Shown piece by piece: positions 25,373-35,360 of a stretch of 64,000 nt of DNA. The stretch lies in assembly GCA_017428625.1 (NCBI GenBank), contig JAFRQM010000056.1, forward strand, positions 82,784-146,783. Direction: 5' to 3'. Origin of the DNA: Clostridia bacterium (GTDB taxonomy: Bacteria > Bacillota > Clostridia > Oscillospirales > Acutalibacteraceae). The notes under the pieces were generated by a model, which made no database searches, was not told the DNA's origin, and worked only from the letters and a program-made list of their open reading frames with translations. Position numbers and translations under genes: made by a program. Numbering within the stretch: the stretch's first letter is position 1; every line of letters begins with the position of its first letter.

Positions 25373-25630
25373 ATGAGTGAAAGAAACCTCAGAAAGACCA
25401 GAGTAGGTCTTGTAACAAGCGACAAGATGGATAAGACCGTAGTTGTCTCCGTTAAAGACAAGGTCCGTCATCCTCTTTACAAAAAAATCGTTAACCGCAC
25501 ATACAAGCTTAAGGCACATGATGAAAACAACGAATGCGGAATCGGCGACCGCGTGCTTGTAATGGAAACCCGTCCTATCTCAAAGGATAAGAGATGGCGC
25601 GTAGTCGAAATCATTGAGAAAGCCAAATAA
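25373..25630 (+). CDS. rpsQ: 30S ribosomal protein uS17
   Basis: 85 aa OB fold. [20 protein letters not shown] and [23 protein letters not shown] motifs, ending [12 protein letters not shown]. An early 30S body assembly protein; GGGAGG Shine-Dalgarno. Confidence 0.97.
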   Translation: MSERNLRKTRVGLVTSDKMDKTVVVSVKDKVRHPLYKKIVNRTYKLKAHDENNECGIGDRVLVMETRPISKDKRWRVVEIIEKAK

Positions 25631-25656
25631 TTTGGTGCACAAAGGAGGAAAACACT

Positions 25657-26025
25657 GTGATACAGCAACAGAGTTACCTCAAGGTTGCCGATAACACCGG
25701 TGCTAAGGAGATAATGTGTATCCGAGTACTCGGCGGTTCCGGCAGGAGGTATGCCAATATCGGCGACGTCATAGTTGCTTCTGTCAAAAAAGCAGCTCCC
25801 GGCGGCGTTGTTAAAAAGGGCGAAGTTGTCAGAGCGGTTGTGGTCCGCACAGCCAAAGGCCTTCGCCGTGAAGACGGCACATACATTCGTTTTGATGAAA
25901 ATGCAGCCGTTATAATCAAAGAAGACAAGAACCCCAGAGGCACCCGTATCTTCGGGCCCGTAGCCAGAGAGCTCCGTGAGAAGGATTACCTTAAAATCCT
26001 CTCCCTCGCTCCCGAAGTGCTTTAA
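25657..26025 (+). CDS. rplN: 50S ribosomal protein uL14
   Basis: 122 aa from a GTG start that follows [28 protein letters not shown] and [20 protein letters not shown] are diagnostic, with [20 protein letters not shown] at the end. It forms an intersubunit bridge and binds the silencing factor RsfS. Confidence 0.98.
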   Translation: MIQQQSYLKVADNTGAKEIMCIRVLGGSGRRYANIGDVIVASVKKAAPGGVVKKGEVVRAVVVRTAKGLRREDGTYIRFDENAAVIIKEDKNPRGTRIFGPVARELREKDYLKILSLAPEVL

Positions 26026-26043
26026 TCAGGAGGTGCGAAGAAT

Positions 26044-26373
26044 ATGAGTATCAAAAAGATTCATGTTAAAACAGGCGATACAGTCGTTGTCATCAACGGC
26101 AAATACCGCGGCGCAAAAGGCAAGGTAATGCAGGTAAGCCCCAAAGAGGGTAAGGTCATTGTTGAAGGCATCAACATTGTCAAAAAGCATGTCAAACCCA
26201 GACAGATGGGCGAAGCCGGCGGAATTATCGAAGCCGAAAGCGCACTTTACGCTGACAAAGTTCAGCTTGTCTGCCCCAAGTGCGGCAGACCCACAAGAGT
26301 AGGTCACAAAATTAACGCAGACGGCAAGAAAGTCCGCGTTTGCAAAAAGGCCGACTGCCTTGCGGAATTTTAA
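26044..26373 (+). CDS. rplX: 50S ribosomal protein uL24 with Cys cluster
   Basis: 109 aa. KOW domain: [20 protein letters not shown]. The C-terminal part has [13 protein letters not shown] and VCKKADC, four Cys that could bind zinc, a form seen in many Clostridia. It initiates 50S assembly. Confidence 0.97.
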   Translation: MSIKKIHVKTGDTVVVINGKYRGAKGKVMQVSPKEGKVIVEGINIVKKHVKPRQMGEAGGIIEAESALYADKVQLVCPKCGRPTRVGHKINADGKKVRVCKKADCLAEF

Positions 26374-26392
26374 TTGAAGGGAGAACATGACA

Positions 26393-26935
26393 ATGGCAGC
26401 AAGATTAAAAGAAATGTATGTTAATGATGTTGCGCCCGCACTTATGAAGAAATTCGAATATAAGAGCGTCATGCAGATCCCCAAGCTTGACAAAGTGGTT
26501 ATCAACGTAGGCTGCGGCGAAGCAAGAGATAACGCAAAGGTTCTCGATGCTATCGTAGCCGACCTCAAACAGATTACAGGCCAGCAGCCTGTTCTTTGCA
26601 AGGCGAAAAAATCCGTTGCTAACTTCAAGCTCCGTGAAGGTATGACAATCGGCGCAAAGGTCACCCTCAGAGGCGACAGAATGTATGAGTTTGTTGACAG
26701 ATTCTTCAACCTCGCGCTCCCCAGAGTCCGCGACTTCAGAGGAATCAACCCCAACTCTTTCGACGGCAGGGGCAATTATTCGGTAGGCGTTAAAGAGCAG
26801 CTGATATTCCCCGAAATCGATTACGATAAGATTGACAAAGTCAGAGGTATGGACATCTGCTTTGTCACCACAGCAAAAACCGACGAAGAGGCCCGCGAGC
26901 TCCTCGCTCTTATGGGTGCTCCGTTCGCAAGATAA
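26393..26935 (+). CDS. rplE: 50S ribosomal protein uL5
   Basis: 180 aa from ATG 26393, preferred because AAGGGAG is 9 nt upstream; ATG 26387 would be only 3 nt away. [35 protein letters not shown] and [19 protein letters not shown] are diagnostic. It binds 5S rRNA with L18 and L25. Confidence 0.97.
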   Translation: MAARLKEMYVNDVAPALMKKFEYKSVMQIPKLDKVVINVGCGEARDNAKVLDAIVADLKQITGQQPVLCKAKKSVANFKLREGMTIGAKVTLRGDRMYEFVDRFFNLALPRVRDFRGINPNSFDGRGNYSVGVKEQLIFPEIDYDKIDKVRGMDICFVTTAKTDEEARELLALMGAPFAR

Positions 26936-26947
26936 GGAGGGAAAACC

Positions 26948-27133
26948 GTGGCAAAAACATCAATGAAAGTCAAGCAGGCAAGACCCGCTAAGTATTCAAC
27001 AAGAGCTTACAACAGATGTAAAATCTGCGGCAGACCCCATGCTTATCTTCGTAAATACGGAGTATGCCGTATTTGTTTCAGAGAGCTGGCGCACGCAGGT
27101 CAGATTCCCGGCGTTAAGAAAGCAAGCTGGTAA
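26948..27133 (+). CDS. rpsZ: 30S ribosomal protein uS14, zinc form (type Z)
   Basis: 61 aa from GTG. The zinc ribbon is Cys24-x2-Cys27 and Cys40-x2-Cys43 ([22 protein letters not shown]), followed by [18 protein letters not shown]. The short zinc-binding form is typical of Firmicutes. Located in the 30S head. Confidence 0.98.
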   Translation: MAKTSMKVKQARPAKYSTRAYNRCKICGRPHAYLRKYGVCRICFRELAHAGQIPGVKKASW

Positions 27134-27160
27134 TGAGCAGTTGCAAAGGAGGTTAACAGT

Positions 27161-27559
27161 ATGCAGATTACTGATTCCATCGCTGACATGCTGACAAGAA
27201 TCCGCAACGCAAATGCGGCTAAGCATGATACGGTGAAAGTCCCCGCATCAAACATGAAGAAAGCAATTGCTCAGATTCTTGTTGATGAGGGCTATATAAA
27301 AGGATATAAAGTAGAGGACGACGGCAAACAGGGTATGATTGAAATTACCCTCAAATACGGTCCCAACAAATCACAGGTCATCACAGGGCTCCGCAGAGTC
27401 TCAAAGCCCGGCCTGAGAATTTACACTAACTGTGAGGATATGCCCAGAGTTATGAAGGGCATCGGTATTGCAATCCTCTCCACATCAAAAGGCGTTATGA
27501 CCGACAAGGATGCTCGCAAAGCCAATGTTGGCGGCGAAGTTCTTGCGTTTGTCTGGTAA
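27161..27559 (+). CDS. rpsH: 30S ribosomal protein uS8
   Basis: 132 aa. [20 protein letters not shown] and the C-terminal [20 protein letters not shown] are the S8 signatures. Binds helix 21 of 16S rRNA; in Escherichia coli it is the repressor of the spc operon. Confidence 0.98.
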   Translation: MQITDSIADMLTRIRNANAAKHDTVKVPASNMKKAIAQILVDEGYIKGYKVEDDGKQGMIEITLKYGPNKSQVITGLRRVSKPGLRIYTNCEDMPRVMKGIGIAILSTSKGVMTDKDARKANVGGEVLAFVW

Positions 27560-27573
27560 GGAGGTGCTGTTGA

Positions 27574-28119
27574 ATGTCACGTATAGGCAAAAAACCTGTT
27601 GAAATTCCCGCAGGCGTGGATGTTACGATTGACGGCAGCACAATCACCGTAAAGGGCTCAAAAGGCACCCTTACAAGAACAATCCACCAGAAAATGTCGG
27701 TTGAAAAGAAAGATAACGAAATCATCGTTTCCCGTCCCGACGACAGCAACGAGAGCAAGGCTCTTCACGGCCTTACAAGGTCTCTTATTCACAATATGGT
27801 TGTCGGTGCGAACGAGAACTTCAAGAAAGAGCTTGAGATTAACGGTATCGGTTACCGCGCAGAGCTTCAGGGCAAAAACCTCAACCTCAAGGTCGGCTAT
27901 TCGCACGATGTTACAATGACTCCTCCCGAAGGAATCACAATAGAAGTTCCCGCGCCCAACAAAATCGTCATTTCAGGTGCCGATAAGCAGAAGGTCGGTC
28001 AGTTCGCGGCCAATGTTCGCGAAGTTCGTCCTCCCGAACCCTACAAGGGCAAAGGCATCAAGTATGTTGACGAGCACATCCGCCGCAAAGAAGGCAAAGC
28101 CGGCAAGGGCGGTAAATAA
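27574..28119 (+). CDS. rplF: 50S ribosomal protein uL6
   Basis: 181 aa. MSRIGKKPVEIPAGVDVTI and RPPEPYKGKGIKYVDEHIRR are diagnostic. Lies near the factor-binding site of the 50S. Confidence 0.98.
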   Translation: MSRIGKKPVEIPAGVDVTIDGSTITVKGSKGTLTRTIHQKMSVEKKDNEIIVSRPDDSNESKALHGLTRSLIHNMVVGANENFKKELEINGIGYRAELQGKNLNLKVGYSHDVTMTPPEGITIEVPAPNKIVISGADKQKVGQFAANVREVRPPEPYKGKGIKYVDEHIRRKEGKAGKGGK

Positions 28120-28142
28120 GAGATATTAAGGAGTGAAAAATT

Positions 28143-28502
28143 ATGGTTAACAGACCGGACAGCAACAAGGCCAGAGCTACTCGCCATAAGAGAGTACGCG
28201 CAAAGATATCCGGCACTGCCGAATGTCCCCGCCTTAATGTGTTCCGCTCCCTCCAGCATATCTACGCTCAGTTAATAGATGACGTTAACGGCGTTACACT
28301 CGTTTCGGCATCAACTGTTGAAAAAGATTTCGAGGAATATGGCGGAAACAAAACTGCAGCTCACAAAGTGGGCGAAACATTAGCAAAACGCGCCGCTGAC
28401 AAGGGAATAACGGAAGTTGTTTTCGACCGCGGCGGTTACATTTATCACGGCCGTGTTCAGGAACTGGCCGAAGGCGCCCGTGAGGGCGGCCTCAAGTTCT
28501 AA
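28143..28502 (+). CDS. rplR: 50S ribosomal protein uL18
   Basis: 119 aa. RKAT-type N-terminus with [20 protein letters not shown], then [19 protein letters not shown] and [19 protein letters not shown]. Binds 5S rRNA with L5. Confidence 0.97.
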   Translation: MVNRPDSNKARATRHKRVRAKISGTAECPRLNVFRSLQHIYAQLIDDVNGVTLVSASTVEKDFEEYGGNKTAAHKVGETLAKRAADKGITEVVFDRGGYIYHGRVQELAEGAREGGLKF

Positions 28503-28520
28503 GAAGGGGAGGAAATAAAT

Positions 28521-29021
28521 TTGGCTAAATTAGATGCATCAGCATATGAGCTTACCGAGCGCGTGGTAGCCATAAACCGTGTTTCCAAAACCGTTAAGGG
28601 CGGCCGTATCTCAAAATTCTCGGCTCTCGTAGTCGTAGGTGACGGAAACGGAATAATCGGTTTCGGTCTCGGCAAATCGGGCGAGGTTCCCGATGCCATC
28701 CGCAAAGGTATTGAAGACGCCAAGAAGAACCTTATTCAGGTTGCTCTCAAAGGCACAACAATCCCCCACGAGGTTATCGGCAAATACGGCGCAGGCGTAG
28801 TTCTTCTTAAGCCCGCCGCCCCCGGTACCGGCGTTATAGCCGGCGGCCCCGTTCGTGCGGTTGTTGAAACCGTAGGCATCAAGGATATCCGTTCCAAGGC
28901 GCTCAGATCAAACAATCCCTGCAATGTAGTCAGGGCAACAATACAGGGTCTTTCAGAGCTCCGTAATGTTGAGGAAGTTGCCGCTATCCGCGGTAAGTCC
29001 GCAAAAGAAATCTTAGGTTAA
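28521..29021 (+). CDS. rpsE: 30S ribosomal protein uS5
   Basis: 166 aa from a TTG start after [27 protein letters not shown] and [20 protein letters not shown] form the double-stranded RNA-binding part; [18 protein letters not shown] follows. It shapes the mRNA channel and decoding accuracy. Confidence 0.98.
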   Translation: MAKLDASAYELTERVVAINRVSKTVKGGRISKFSALVVVGDGNGIIGFGLGKSGEVPDAIRKGIEDAKKNLIQVALKGTTIPHEVIGKYGAGVVLLKPAAPGTGVIAGGPVRAVVETVGIKDIRSKALRSNNPCNVVRATIQGLSELRNVEEVAAIRGKSAKEILG

Positions 29022-29036
29022 GGAGGGTGTTGAAGT

Positions 29037-29228
29037 ATGATTCAGGTAAAGCTTGTAAAAAGCCTTATTGGAAGCACAAAGCCCCAGATTGACACCGTCC
29101 ATTCACTTGGCCTTTACAGAATAGGCGATGTTTCGGTTCAGCCCGACATCCCCGCAACGCAGGGCAAGGTGAGAAAAGTAGCACATCTCATCGAAGTCAG
29201 CGAAGCCAAGCAAGGAGGTGCAGACTAA
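29037..29228 (+). CDS. rpmD: 50S ribosomal protein uL30
   Basis: 63 aa. [20 protein letters not shown] and [12 protein letters not shown] are diagnostic. Its stop overlaps the rplO start by one base. Confidence 0.97.
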   Translation: MIQVKLVKSLIGSTKPQIDTVHSLGLYRIGDVSVQPDIPATQGKVRKVAHLIEVSEAKQGGAD

Positions 29229-29668
29229 TGAAGTTGCACGATCTTTCACCCGCAGCAGGCTCAACCAAGGCACGCAAGCGTATCGGCCGCGGCCCCGCAT
29301 CAGGTCAGGGCAAAACGGCAGGTAAGGGCCATAAAGGTCAGCTCGCCCGTGCAGGCAGAGGTATGCGCGCAGGTTTTGAAGGCGGTCAGATGCCCCTTCA
29401 GAGACGAGTCCCCAAAAGAGGATTCAACAACATATTCCGCACAGAATATGCCATCGTAAACATTTCTGCACTTGACGCTTTCGACGACGGCGACACAGTC
29501 ACTGTTGAAGCGCTTGTGGAAAAGGGAATTGTTAAAAAGACAATGGACGGCGTCAAGATTTTAGGCAATGGCGAAATTTCGAAGAAGCTCACCGTTCAGG
29601 TAAATGCTTTTTCAGATTCCGCAAAGTCCAAAATTGAAGCTGCCGGAGGAAAGGCAGAGGTAATCTGA
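29228..29668 (+). CDS. rplO: 50S ribosomal protein uL15
   Basis: 146 aa. [20 protein letters not shown] and [17 protein letters not shown] open the protein; [20 protein letters not shown] is the central motif. Late 50S assembly protein. secY starts 2 nt later. Confidence 0.98.
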   Translation: MKLHDLSPAAGSTKARKRIGRGPASGQGKTAGKGHKGQLARAGRGMRAGFEGGQMPLQRRVPKRGFNNIFRTEYAIVNISALDAFDDGDTVTVEALVEKGIVKKTMDGVKILGNGEISKKLTVQVNAFSDSAKSKIEAAGGKAEVI

Positions 29669-29670
29669 GC

Positions 29671-31026
29671 ATGCTTAAAACATTTGTTAACGCATGGAAG
29701 GTTGCCGACCTGCGCAAGAAAATGATATTCACCGCGATTATTGTTTTCATCTTCCGTCTCGGCTCGGCAATCCCCGTTCCGTTTACTGACATAGCGGAGT
29801 CCGGTATCATCTCAGACACAAACGCAGGCACGTTTATGAACTACCTCAATATGATGACCGGTTCTGCTTTCAACTACGGCACTATCTTCGCAATGTCAAT
29901 CACGCCGTATATCAACAGTTCAATTATTATGCAACTGCTCGCAGTTGCAATTCCCGCCCTTGAAAGACTTCAGAACGAAGGCGCGGAAGGCCGCAAAAAG
30001 ATAGCGTCAATCACAAGATATGTCACTATCGCATTAGGTCTTCTTCAGAGTACCGCCTACTACTTCTACCTCAGAAGCGGCGGCTACCTCACAAAGGCGG
30101 CCGACGGCAGCGCTTACACCGGTTTCTGGGCTTTCTTCCAGGCAATCGTAATTATCTCCTGCTTCACGGCAGGCACCGCAATCATTATGTGGCTCGGTGA
30201 ACGTATTAATGAAAAAGGTATCGGCAACGGTATTTCAATCATACTTTTTGCAGGTATCGTTTCGCGTATGCCCACTCTTGTCACTCAGCTTTTCGGCCCC
30301 CAGAACGGTTATATTGCAAAGGGCGGCCCTTACTGGTTTCTTTCTCCGTTCGTAGCGATTGTTCTTATCCTTATGATTGCTTACATTGTATGGATGGACA
30401 ACGCAGAGAGAAGAGTTCCCGTTCAGTATGCGAAGAGAGTTGTCGGCAGAAAGATGTATGGCGGCCAGAATACACATATTCCGATTAAGGTCAATATGTC
30501 AGGCGTTATGCCCATAATCTTCGCGTCATCCATTCTTTCACTGCCCCCGACCGTTGAAATGTTTATCTCAAACAAAACAAACGGCACCGGCTGGGAGAAA
30601 TTCTTCGACCTGTTCAGCAACGACAACTGGTTCTATGCAATTATTTATTTTATTCTTATAATTGCGTTTGCATACTTCTATGCGACAATCCAGTATAATC
30701 CGATTGAAATGTCAAAGAACATCCGTGAAAACGGCGGTTCAATCCCCGGTATCCGTCCCGGCGACCCCACGGCGAATTACATTGCGAAGATTCTTTCGAG
30801 AATTACCCTTCTCGGCGCTCTTCTTCTGAGCGTTGTGGCTCTGTTCCCGATACTCTTCACAATCATCACCAACTGGGCTCTCGACAAGTTCTGGACCCCC
30901 GGCGCGACAATGAACATTTCACTCGGCGGCACATCAATCATCATCGTAGTAGGCGTTGCTCTTGAAACCTACAAGCAGTTAGAGAGCCAGATGATGATGC
31001 GTCACTATAAGGGCTTCCTTGATTAA
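29671..31026 (+). CDS. secY: Protein translocase subunit SecY
   Basis: 451 aa with ten hydrophobic segments. TAIIVFIFRLGSAIPVPF is the first membrane segment, then the plug region, MWLGERINEKGIGNGIS, RVPVQYAKRVVGRKMYGG (ribosome/SecA-binding loop) and NIRENGGSIPGIRPG (loop C5). It forms the SecYEG pore. It is translated almost directly after rplO (2-nt gap) and followed by map rather than adk. Confidence 0.98.
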   Translation: MLKTFVNAWKVADLRKKMIFTAIIVFIFRLGSAIPVPFTDIAESGIISDTNAGTFMNYLNMMTGSAFNYGTIFAMSITPYINSSIIMQLLAVAIPALERLQNEGAEGRKKIASITRYVTIALGLLQSTAYYFYLRSGGYLTKAADGSAYTGFWAFFQAIVIISCFTAGTAIIMWLGERINEKGIGNGISIILFAGIVSRMPTLVTQLFGPQNGYIAKGGPYWFLSPFVAIVLILMIAYIVWMDNAERRVPVQYAKRVVGRKMYGGQNTHIPIKVNMSGVMPIIFASSILSLPPTVEMFISNKTNGTGWEKFFDLFSNDNWFYAIIYFILIIAFAYFYATIQYNPIEMSKNIRENGGSIPGIRPGDPTANYIAKILSRITLLGALLLSVVALFPILFTIITNWALDKFWTPGATMNISLGGTSIIIVVGVALETYKQLESQMMMRHYKGFLD

Positions 31027-31044
31027 GCCCGCGGAGGATAAGAC

Positions 31045-31794
31045 ATGGTAGTGCTCAAAACAAGCAGAGAACTGCGGCTTATGAAAGAAGCAGGCGCAAT
31101 AGCTGCGGGAGCATTAAAGGCAGCGGGTGACGCCGTAGAACCCGGCATCACCACTTATGAACTCGACCGTATAGCGCACAAGTTCATAAAGGATGCGGGC
31201 GCGTATCCTACATTTTTAGGTTACAACGGTTACCCTGCTGCGGCATGTATTTCCATAAACGACGTGGTAATCCACGGCATTCCGAGCAAAAAGCAGACAG
31301 TTAAGGCGGGCGACATTGTCAGTATTGACATCGGAGCTACATTTAACGGTTATGTCGGCGACAATGCTGCCACTTTTGCGGCAGGTGGAATCTCACCAGA
31401 AGCAAAGCGGCTGAGCGACACCACCAGAGAGGCGCTTTATAAAGGCATCGAGGCGGCTGTCGCAGGCAACAGACTCGGCGACATCGGCTATGCTGTTCAG
31501 TCTTATTGTGAGGAAAGAGGCTACTCCGTAGTCCGCACTTTCACCGGTCACGGAGTCGGAACTCAGATGCATGAGGACCCCAGCGTACCGAATTTCGGAA
31601 CCCCGGGAAGAGGTTTAAGACTGGTCCCCGGTATGACAATCGCCATTGAGCCCATGATAAATATGGGCACTCATGAAGTAAAGCAGTTGTCAGACGGCTG
31701 GACCATCAAGACAAAAGACGGCAAGCTGTCGGCGCATTTCGAACACACAATAGCCATTACGGCGGACGGTCCCGTAATTCTCACAAAGGTGTAA
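31045..31794 (+). CDS. map: Methionine aminopeptidase, type I
   Basis: 249 aa. Metal ligands in order: two Asp in SIDIGATFNGYVGDNAATF, His in FTGHGVGTQMHE, Glu in AIEPMI and Glu in AHFEHTIAI; the substrate His is in NDVVIHGIPS. It removes the initiator Met co-translationally. It follows secY after 18 nt, where most Firmicutes carry adk in between. Confidence 0.98.
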   Translation: MVVLKTSRELRLMKEAGAIAAGALKAAGDAVEPGITTYELDRIAHKFIKDAGAYPTFLGYNGYPAAACISINDVVIHGIPSKKQTVKAGDIVSIDIGATFNGYVGDNAATFAAGGISPEAKRLSDTTREALYKGIEAAVAGNRLGDIGYAVQSYCEERGYSVVRTFTGHGVGTQMHEDPSVPNFGTPGRGLRLVPGMTIAIEPMINMGTHEVKQLSDGWTIKTKDGKLSAHFEHTIAITADGPVILTKV

Positions 31795-31797
31795 ATT

Positions 31798-32061
31798 ATG
31801 GAACCGCTTGAAAAAGGAACTCTTGTGCTCTCGCTCGCGGGGCGCGACAAAGGCAGGCTTCTGGCGGCAAACGGGAGCGATGACCGGAACCGCGTGCTTG
31901 TGTGCGACGGCAAAGAGAGAAAAATCGAAAGGCCGAAAAGCAAGAATATCCGCCATATAAAAGTGCTTGACGCAAAACTTGAGCAGGACGCTTTCAGAAG
32001 CAACAAGGCGCTGCGCAGAGCGCTTGCACTGGCGGGAACCGAAAACTCAGGAGGTAATTGA
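31798..32061 (+). CDS. KOW-domain RNA-binding protein (L14e-like)
   Basis: 87 aa. KOW motif near the start (KGTLVLSLAGRDKGRLLAA), then RVLVCDGKERKIERPKSKN and a basic helical tail. Clostridia often carry such an L14e/KOW gene between map and infA. It probably binds rRNA or assembles with ribosomes, but the function is not established. Its TGA is directly followed by the infA ATG. Confidence 0.88.
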   Translation: MEPLEKGTLVLSLAGRDKGRLLAANGSDDRNRVLVCDGKERKIERPKSKNIRHIKVLDAKLEQDAFRSNKALRRALALAGTENSGGN

Positions 32062-32280
32062 ATGTCCAAACAGGATATGATCGAAATTGAAGGTACGGTA
32101 GTTGAATCCCTGCCCAACGCTACTTTCCAGGTTGAGCTGGAAAACGGGCACAGAATATTGGCTCACATCTCCGGCAAACTGAGAATGAACTATATAAAAA
32201 TTCTCCCCGGTGATAAAGTAACGGTCGAAATGTCGCCATACGACCTTACCAAGGGCCGCATAACATGGCGTTCCAAGTAA
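32062..32280 (+). CDS. infA: Translation initiation factor IF-1
   Basis: 72 aa OB fold. [40 protein letters not shown] and the end [13 protein letters not shown] are invariant IF-1 features. Binds the 30S A site. Its AGGAGGT Shine-Dalgarno lies inside the KOW gene. Confidence 0.98.
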   Translation: MSKQDMIEIEGTVVESLPNATFQVELENGHRILAHISGKLRMNYIKILPGDKVTVEMSPYDLTKGRITWRSK

Positions 32281-32297
32281 TAAGGAGGTATTCTATT

Positions 32298-32411
32298 ATG
32301 AAAGTCAGACCTTCTGTCAAGAAAATGTGCGAAAAATGCAAAATAATCAAACGCAAGGGAAGAGTAATGGTAATCTGTGAAAATCCCAAGCACAAGCAGC
32401 GTCAGGGTTAA
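32298..32411 (+). CDS. rpmJ: 50S ribosomal protein bL36, zinc form
   Basis: 37 aa. [20 protein letters not shown], then [17 protein letters not shown]. Zinc ligands Cys11, Cys14, Cys27 and His32 are all present. TAAGGAGGT precedes the ATG. Standard place between infA and rpsM. Confidence 0.97.
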   Translation: MKVRPSVKKMCEKCKIIKRKGRVMVICENPKHKQRQG

Positions 32412-32448
32412 TCCGACGCAAACCATTTATTGGAGGTGCAACTGACAA

Positions 32449-32817
32449 ATGGCGCGTATATCAGGTGTTGACCTGCCCAGAGATAAAAGAATAGAAATCG
32501 CTCTTACTTATATCTACGGCATAGGTCGCAAAACCGCTACAGACATTATTACGGCAACCGGCGTCAATCCCGACACAAGAGTCAAGGATTTAACCGAGGA
32601 CGATATTTCCAAAATCCGTGAATATATCGACCATAATGTCAAAGTTGAAGGTGACCTTCGCAGAGAAACTGCGTTTGACATCAAGAGACTTATTGAAATC
32701 GGATGCTACCGCGGTGTTCGTCACCGCAAAGGTCTCCCCGTAAGAGGCCAGCGTTCAAAGACCAACGCAAGAACACGCAAGGGTCCCAAGAAGACCATTG
32801 CCAATAAGAAGAAGTAA
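32449..32817 (+). CDS. rpsM: 30S ribosomal protein uS13
   Basis: 122 aa. [30 protein letters not shown] and the tail [18 protein letters not shown]. Contacts P-site tRNA and the subunit bridge. Confidence 0.98.
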   Translation: MARISGVDLPRDKRIEIALTYIYGIGRKTATDIITATGVNPDTRVKDLTEDDISKIREYIDHNVKVEGDLRRETAFDIKRLIEIGCYRGVRHRKGLPVRGQRSKTNARTRKGPKKTIANKKK

Positions 32818-32832
32818 CGCAAGGAGGATATT

Positions 32833-33234
32833 ATGGCTAAAGTAGCAAAAAAAGCTGCCGGTTCACGCAAGCGCCGCGAGCGTAAGATGGTTGAACGCGG
32901 TTCAGCTCATATCCAGTCCACCTTTAACAACACAATAGTTACAATAACCGATACTCAGGGCAATGCAGTTTCATGGGCAAGCGCAGGCGAAATGGGCTTC
33001 AGAGGCTCAAAGAAGTCAACTCCCTTTGCAGCGCAGACCGCAGCGGAAGTTGCCGCAAAGGCAGCTATCGAGCACGGCATGAAGACTGTTGAAGTTTTCG
33101 TAAAAGGCCCCGGCCAGGGTCGTGAAGCGGCTATCAGAGCCCTTCAGACAGCAGGACTTGACGTAACGCTTATTAAAGACGTTACTCCCATTCCTCACAA
33201 CGGCTGCCGCCCGCCCAAGAGAAGACGCGTGTAA
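32833..33234 (+). CDS. rpsK: 30S ribosomal protein uS11
   Basis: 133 aa. [40 protein letters not shown] and the end [18 protein letters not shown] are diagnostic. Lies on the 30S platform near the Shine-Dalgarno helix. Confidence 0.98.
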   Translation: MAKVAKKAAGSRKRRERKMVERGSAHIQSTFNNTIVTITDTQGNAVSWASAGEMGFRGSKKSTPFAAQTAAEVAAKAAIEHGMKTVEVFVKGPGQGREAAIRALQTAGLDVTLIKDVTPIPHNGCRPPKRRRV

Positions 33235-33261
33235 CCGTAAATTATTGGAGGTGTAACACAA

Positions 33262-33888
33262 ATGGCAAGATATACCGGACCGGTATGTAAACTTTGTCGC
33301 CGTGAAGGCAAAAAGCTCTTCCTCAAGGGTGAGCGTTGCTACACAGGCAAATGCGCTTTAGAGCGCAGAGCATATGCTCCCGGCCACAACGGCCAGAGCC
33401 GCAGAAAGTCCTCTGAATACGGTCTGCAGCTTCGTGCAAAGCAGCAGTGCAGACGCTACTACGGTATTCAGGAAGGTCAGTTCCATAAGTATTTTATCGA
33501 GGCTGAGCGCAAGCAGGGCATCACCGGTGAAAATCTTCTCCGCATCTGCGAAAGCCGCCTTGACAACGTAGTTTATCTTCTCGGCTGGGCAAGCTCCCGC
33601 GCAGAAGCGAGACAGCTTGTTACCCACAACCACTTCAAGGTAAACGGCAAGAACGTCAACATCCCCTCTTATCTTCTCAAAGCAGGCGATGAAATCGCGC
33701 TTAAAGACAAGAGCAAGGCAAGCGAAAAGTTCAAGGCTGTTATTGAAGCAAACGCTTCACGCCCTGTTCCCCAGTGGCTTGACCTCAACGCTGACGCACT
33801 TACAGCAAAGGTAATCGCTCTTCCCACCCGCGAACAGATTGCTGTTCCCGTTGAAGAGCATCTCATCGTCGAGTTCTATTCAAAATAA
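33262..33888 (+). CDS. rpsD: 30S ribosomal protein uS4, zinc form
   Basis: 208 aa. N-terminal zinc ligands Cys9, Cys12, Cys26 and Cys31 ([17 protein letters not shown]). The S4 RNA-binding domain includes [20 protein letters not shown] and [20 protein letters not shown]. It nucleates the 30S body. Confidence 0.98.
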   Translation: MARYTGPVCKLCRREGKKLFLKGERCYTGKCALERRAYAPGHNGQSRRKSSEYGLQLRAKQQCRRYYGIQEGQFHKYFIEAERKQGITGENLLRICESRLDNVVYLLGWASSRAEARQLVTHNHFKVNGKNVNIPSYLLKAGDEIALKDKSKASEKFKAVIEANASRPVPQWLDLNADALTAKVIALPTREQIAVPVEEHLIVEFYSK

Positions 33889-33927
33889 TAGCCTTATTGC
33901 TTGAAATTCTGAATTACTCACTTCAAA

Positions 33928-33941
33928 CAGGCGCAAGCCTG
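33928..33941 (+). other. Small GNRA-capped hairpin in the rpsD-rpoA spacer
   Basis: CAGGC-GCAA-GCCTG, a 5-bp stem with a GNRA tetraloop, 16 nt before the Shine-Dalgarno AAGGAGGG of rpoA. There is no T run, so it is more likely an mRNA structural or processing element than a terminator. Confidence 0.45.
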
Positions 33942-33965
33942 CAAATAACCAAGGAGGGTTTTTAA

Positions 33966-34916
33966 ATGATTGGTATCGAAAAGCCCAGAATAGATACTGC
34001 CGAACTTTCAGCTGACGGTTCATACGGCAAGTTTGTTGTAGAGCCCCTTGAGAGAGAATACGGAACCACATTAGGCAACTGCCTTCGCAGAGTTCTTCTT
34101 TCCTCACTCCCCGGCTACGCAATCACTTCTGTAAAAATTGACGGCGTTCAGCACGAATTTTCAACAATCCCCGGCGTCAAAGAAGATGTCACAGAGATAG
34201 TTCTCAATCTCAAGAGCGTAATCCTTAAGATTCACTCTGATATGCCCAAGACTCTTTATATCAACGCCAGCGGCGAAGGCGAAATCACAGCCGGCAGCAT
34301 CCAGACTGATTCAGAAGTGGAGATTCTCAACCCCGATCTTCACATTGCAAGTCTCAATTCCGACGCCCACGTCAATATGGAACTCACCTGCGACACGGGC
34401 AGAGGCTATGTTTCCGCTGAAAGAAACAAGCAGATTCTGCAGCCTGCAATCGGTGTTATTGCAATAGACTCAATTTATACACCTGTTTATAAGGTTAACT
34501 ACACAGTCGAGAACACGCGCGTAGGTCAGATTACCGACTATGATAAACTGACACTTGAGGTGTGGACGAACGGAACAATTTCAGCAGTAAATTCCGTTGC
34601 TCTCGCAGCCAAGATCCTCAACGAGCACCTCAGCCTCTTCGGTGACCTTTCCGGCGAAGCCTACGGCACCGATGTTATGGTGGTCAAAGATGACAGCGGC
34701 AAAGAAAAAGCGCTGGAGATGACTATTGAGGAGCTTGACCTTTCCGTGCGCTCATTCAACTGTCTGAAGAGAGCACAGATAAACACTGTGGAAGATTTGA
34801 CAAACAAAACCGAGGAGGACATGATGAAAGTCCGCAATCTCGGCAGAAAGTCTCTTGACGAAGTGGTAGCAAAACTCCAGTCACTTGGATTCTCCCTTCG
34901 TAAAGACGACGAATAA
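33966..34916 (+). CDS. rpoA: RNA polymerase alpha subunit
   Basis: 316 aa. The N-terminal dimerisation domain shows [20 protein letters not shown] and [19 protein letters not shown]. The C-terminal domain (about 245-316) has the double Hh[20 protein letters not shown] and [19 protein letters not shown] that binds UP elements and regulators. Placed after rpsD and before rplQ as usual. Confidence 0.98.
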   Translation: MIGIEKPRIDTAELSADGSYGKFVVEPLEREYGTTLGNCLRRVLLSSLPGYAITSVKIDGVQHEFSTIPGVKEDVTEIVLNLKSVILKIHSDMPKTLYINASGEGEITAGSIQTDSEVEILNPDLHIASLNSDAHVNMELTCDTGRGYVSAERNKQILQPAIGVIAIDSIYTPVYKVNYTVENTRVGQITDYDKLTLEVWTNGTISAVNSVALAAKILNEHLSLFGDLSGEAYGTDVMVVKDDSGKEKALEMTIEELDLSVRSFNCLKRAQINTVEDLTNKTEEDMMKVRNLGRKSLDEVVAKLQSLGFSLRKDDE

Positions 34917-34945
34917 GACCCATACGGTAAAGGAGTGTGAATTAA

Positions 34946-35302
34946 ATGCCCGGTAGTAGAAAACTCGGCCGTGCAACCGACCATCGTATCTCAATGCTCA
35001 GAGGTCTTGTTACTTATCTCCTTGAGAACGGCAAGATCGAGACAACCGTTACAAGGGCCAAAGAGGTTCGCTCAATGGCGGAAAAGATGATAACCATCGC
35101 CAAAGACGATTCTCTTCAAGCAAAACGTCAGGTTATGGCATACGTCACAAAAGAGGATGTTGTTAAAAAACTCTTTGACGAAATCGCCCCCAAATACAAG
35201 GAAGTCAATGGCGGTTACTGCCGTATCATCAAGACAGGCCCTCGCAGAGGCGACGCAGCTGAGATGTGCATCATCGAGCTTGTTGACCCCAAAGCGAAAT
35301 AA
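34946..35302 (+). CDS. rplQ: 50S ribosomal protein bL17
   Basis: 118 aa. [20 protein letters not shown] and [19 protein letters not shown] are diagnostic. Last gene of the ribosomal operon, ending before a strong terminator. Confidence 0.98.
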   Translation: MPGSRKLGRATDHRISMLRGLVTYLLENGKIETTVTRAKEVRSMAEKMITIAKDDSLQAKRQVMAYVTKEDVVKKLFDEIAPKYKEVNGGYCRIIKTGPRRGDAAEMCIIELVDPKAK

Positions 35303-35314
35303 TCAACAAAACAT

Positions 35315-35346
35315 AATCCCCGCACCGTGAGGTGCGGGGATTTTTG
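35315..35346. terminator. Terminator of the S10-spc-alpha operon
   Basis: AATCCCCGCACC-GTGA-GGTGCGGGGATTTTT, a 12-bp GC-rich stem with a T run on the plus strand. The convergent lipoprotein gene at 35361 ends just beyond it. Confidence 0.93.
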
Positions 35347-35360
35347 TAACAGCCGGATTA

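Noticed and set aside
26205..26373. Frameshift or fusion at the Cys-rich end of L24
   Set aside because: The [11 protein letters not shown] form is a known clostridial variant and the length is normal.
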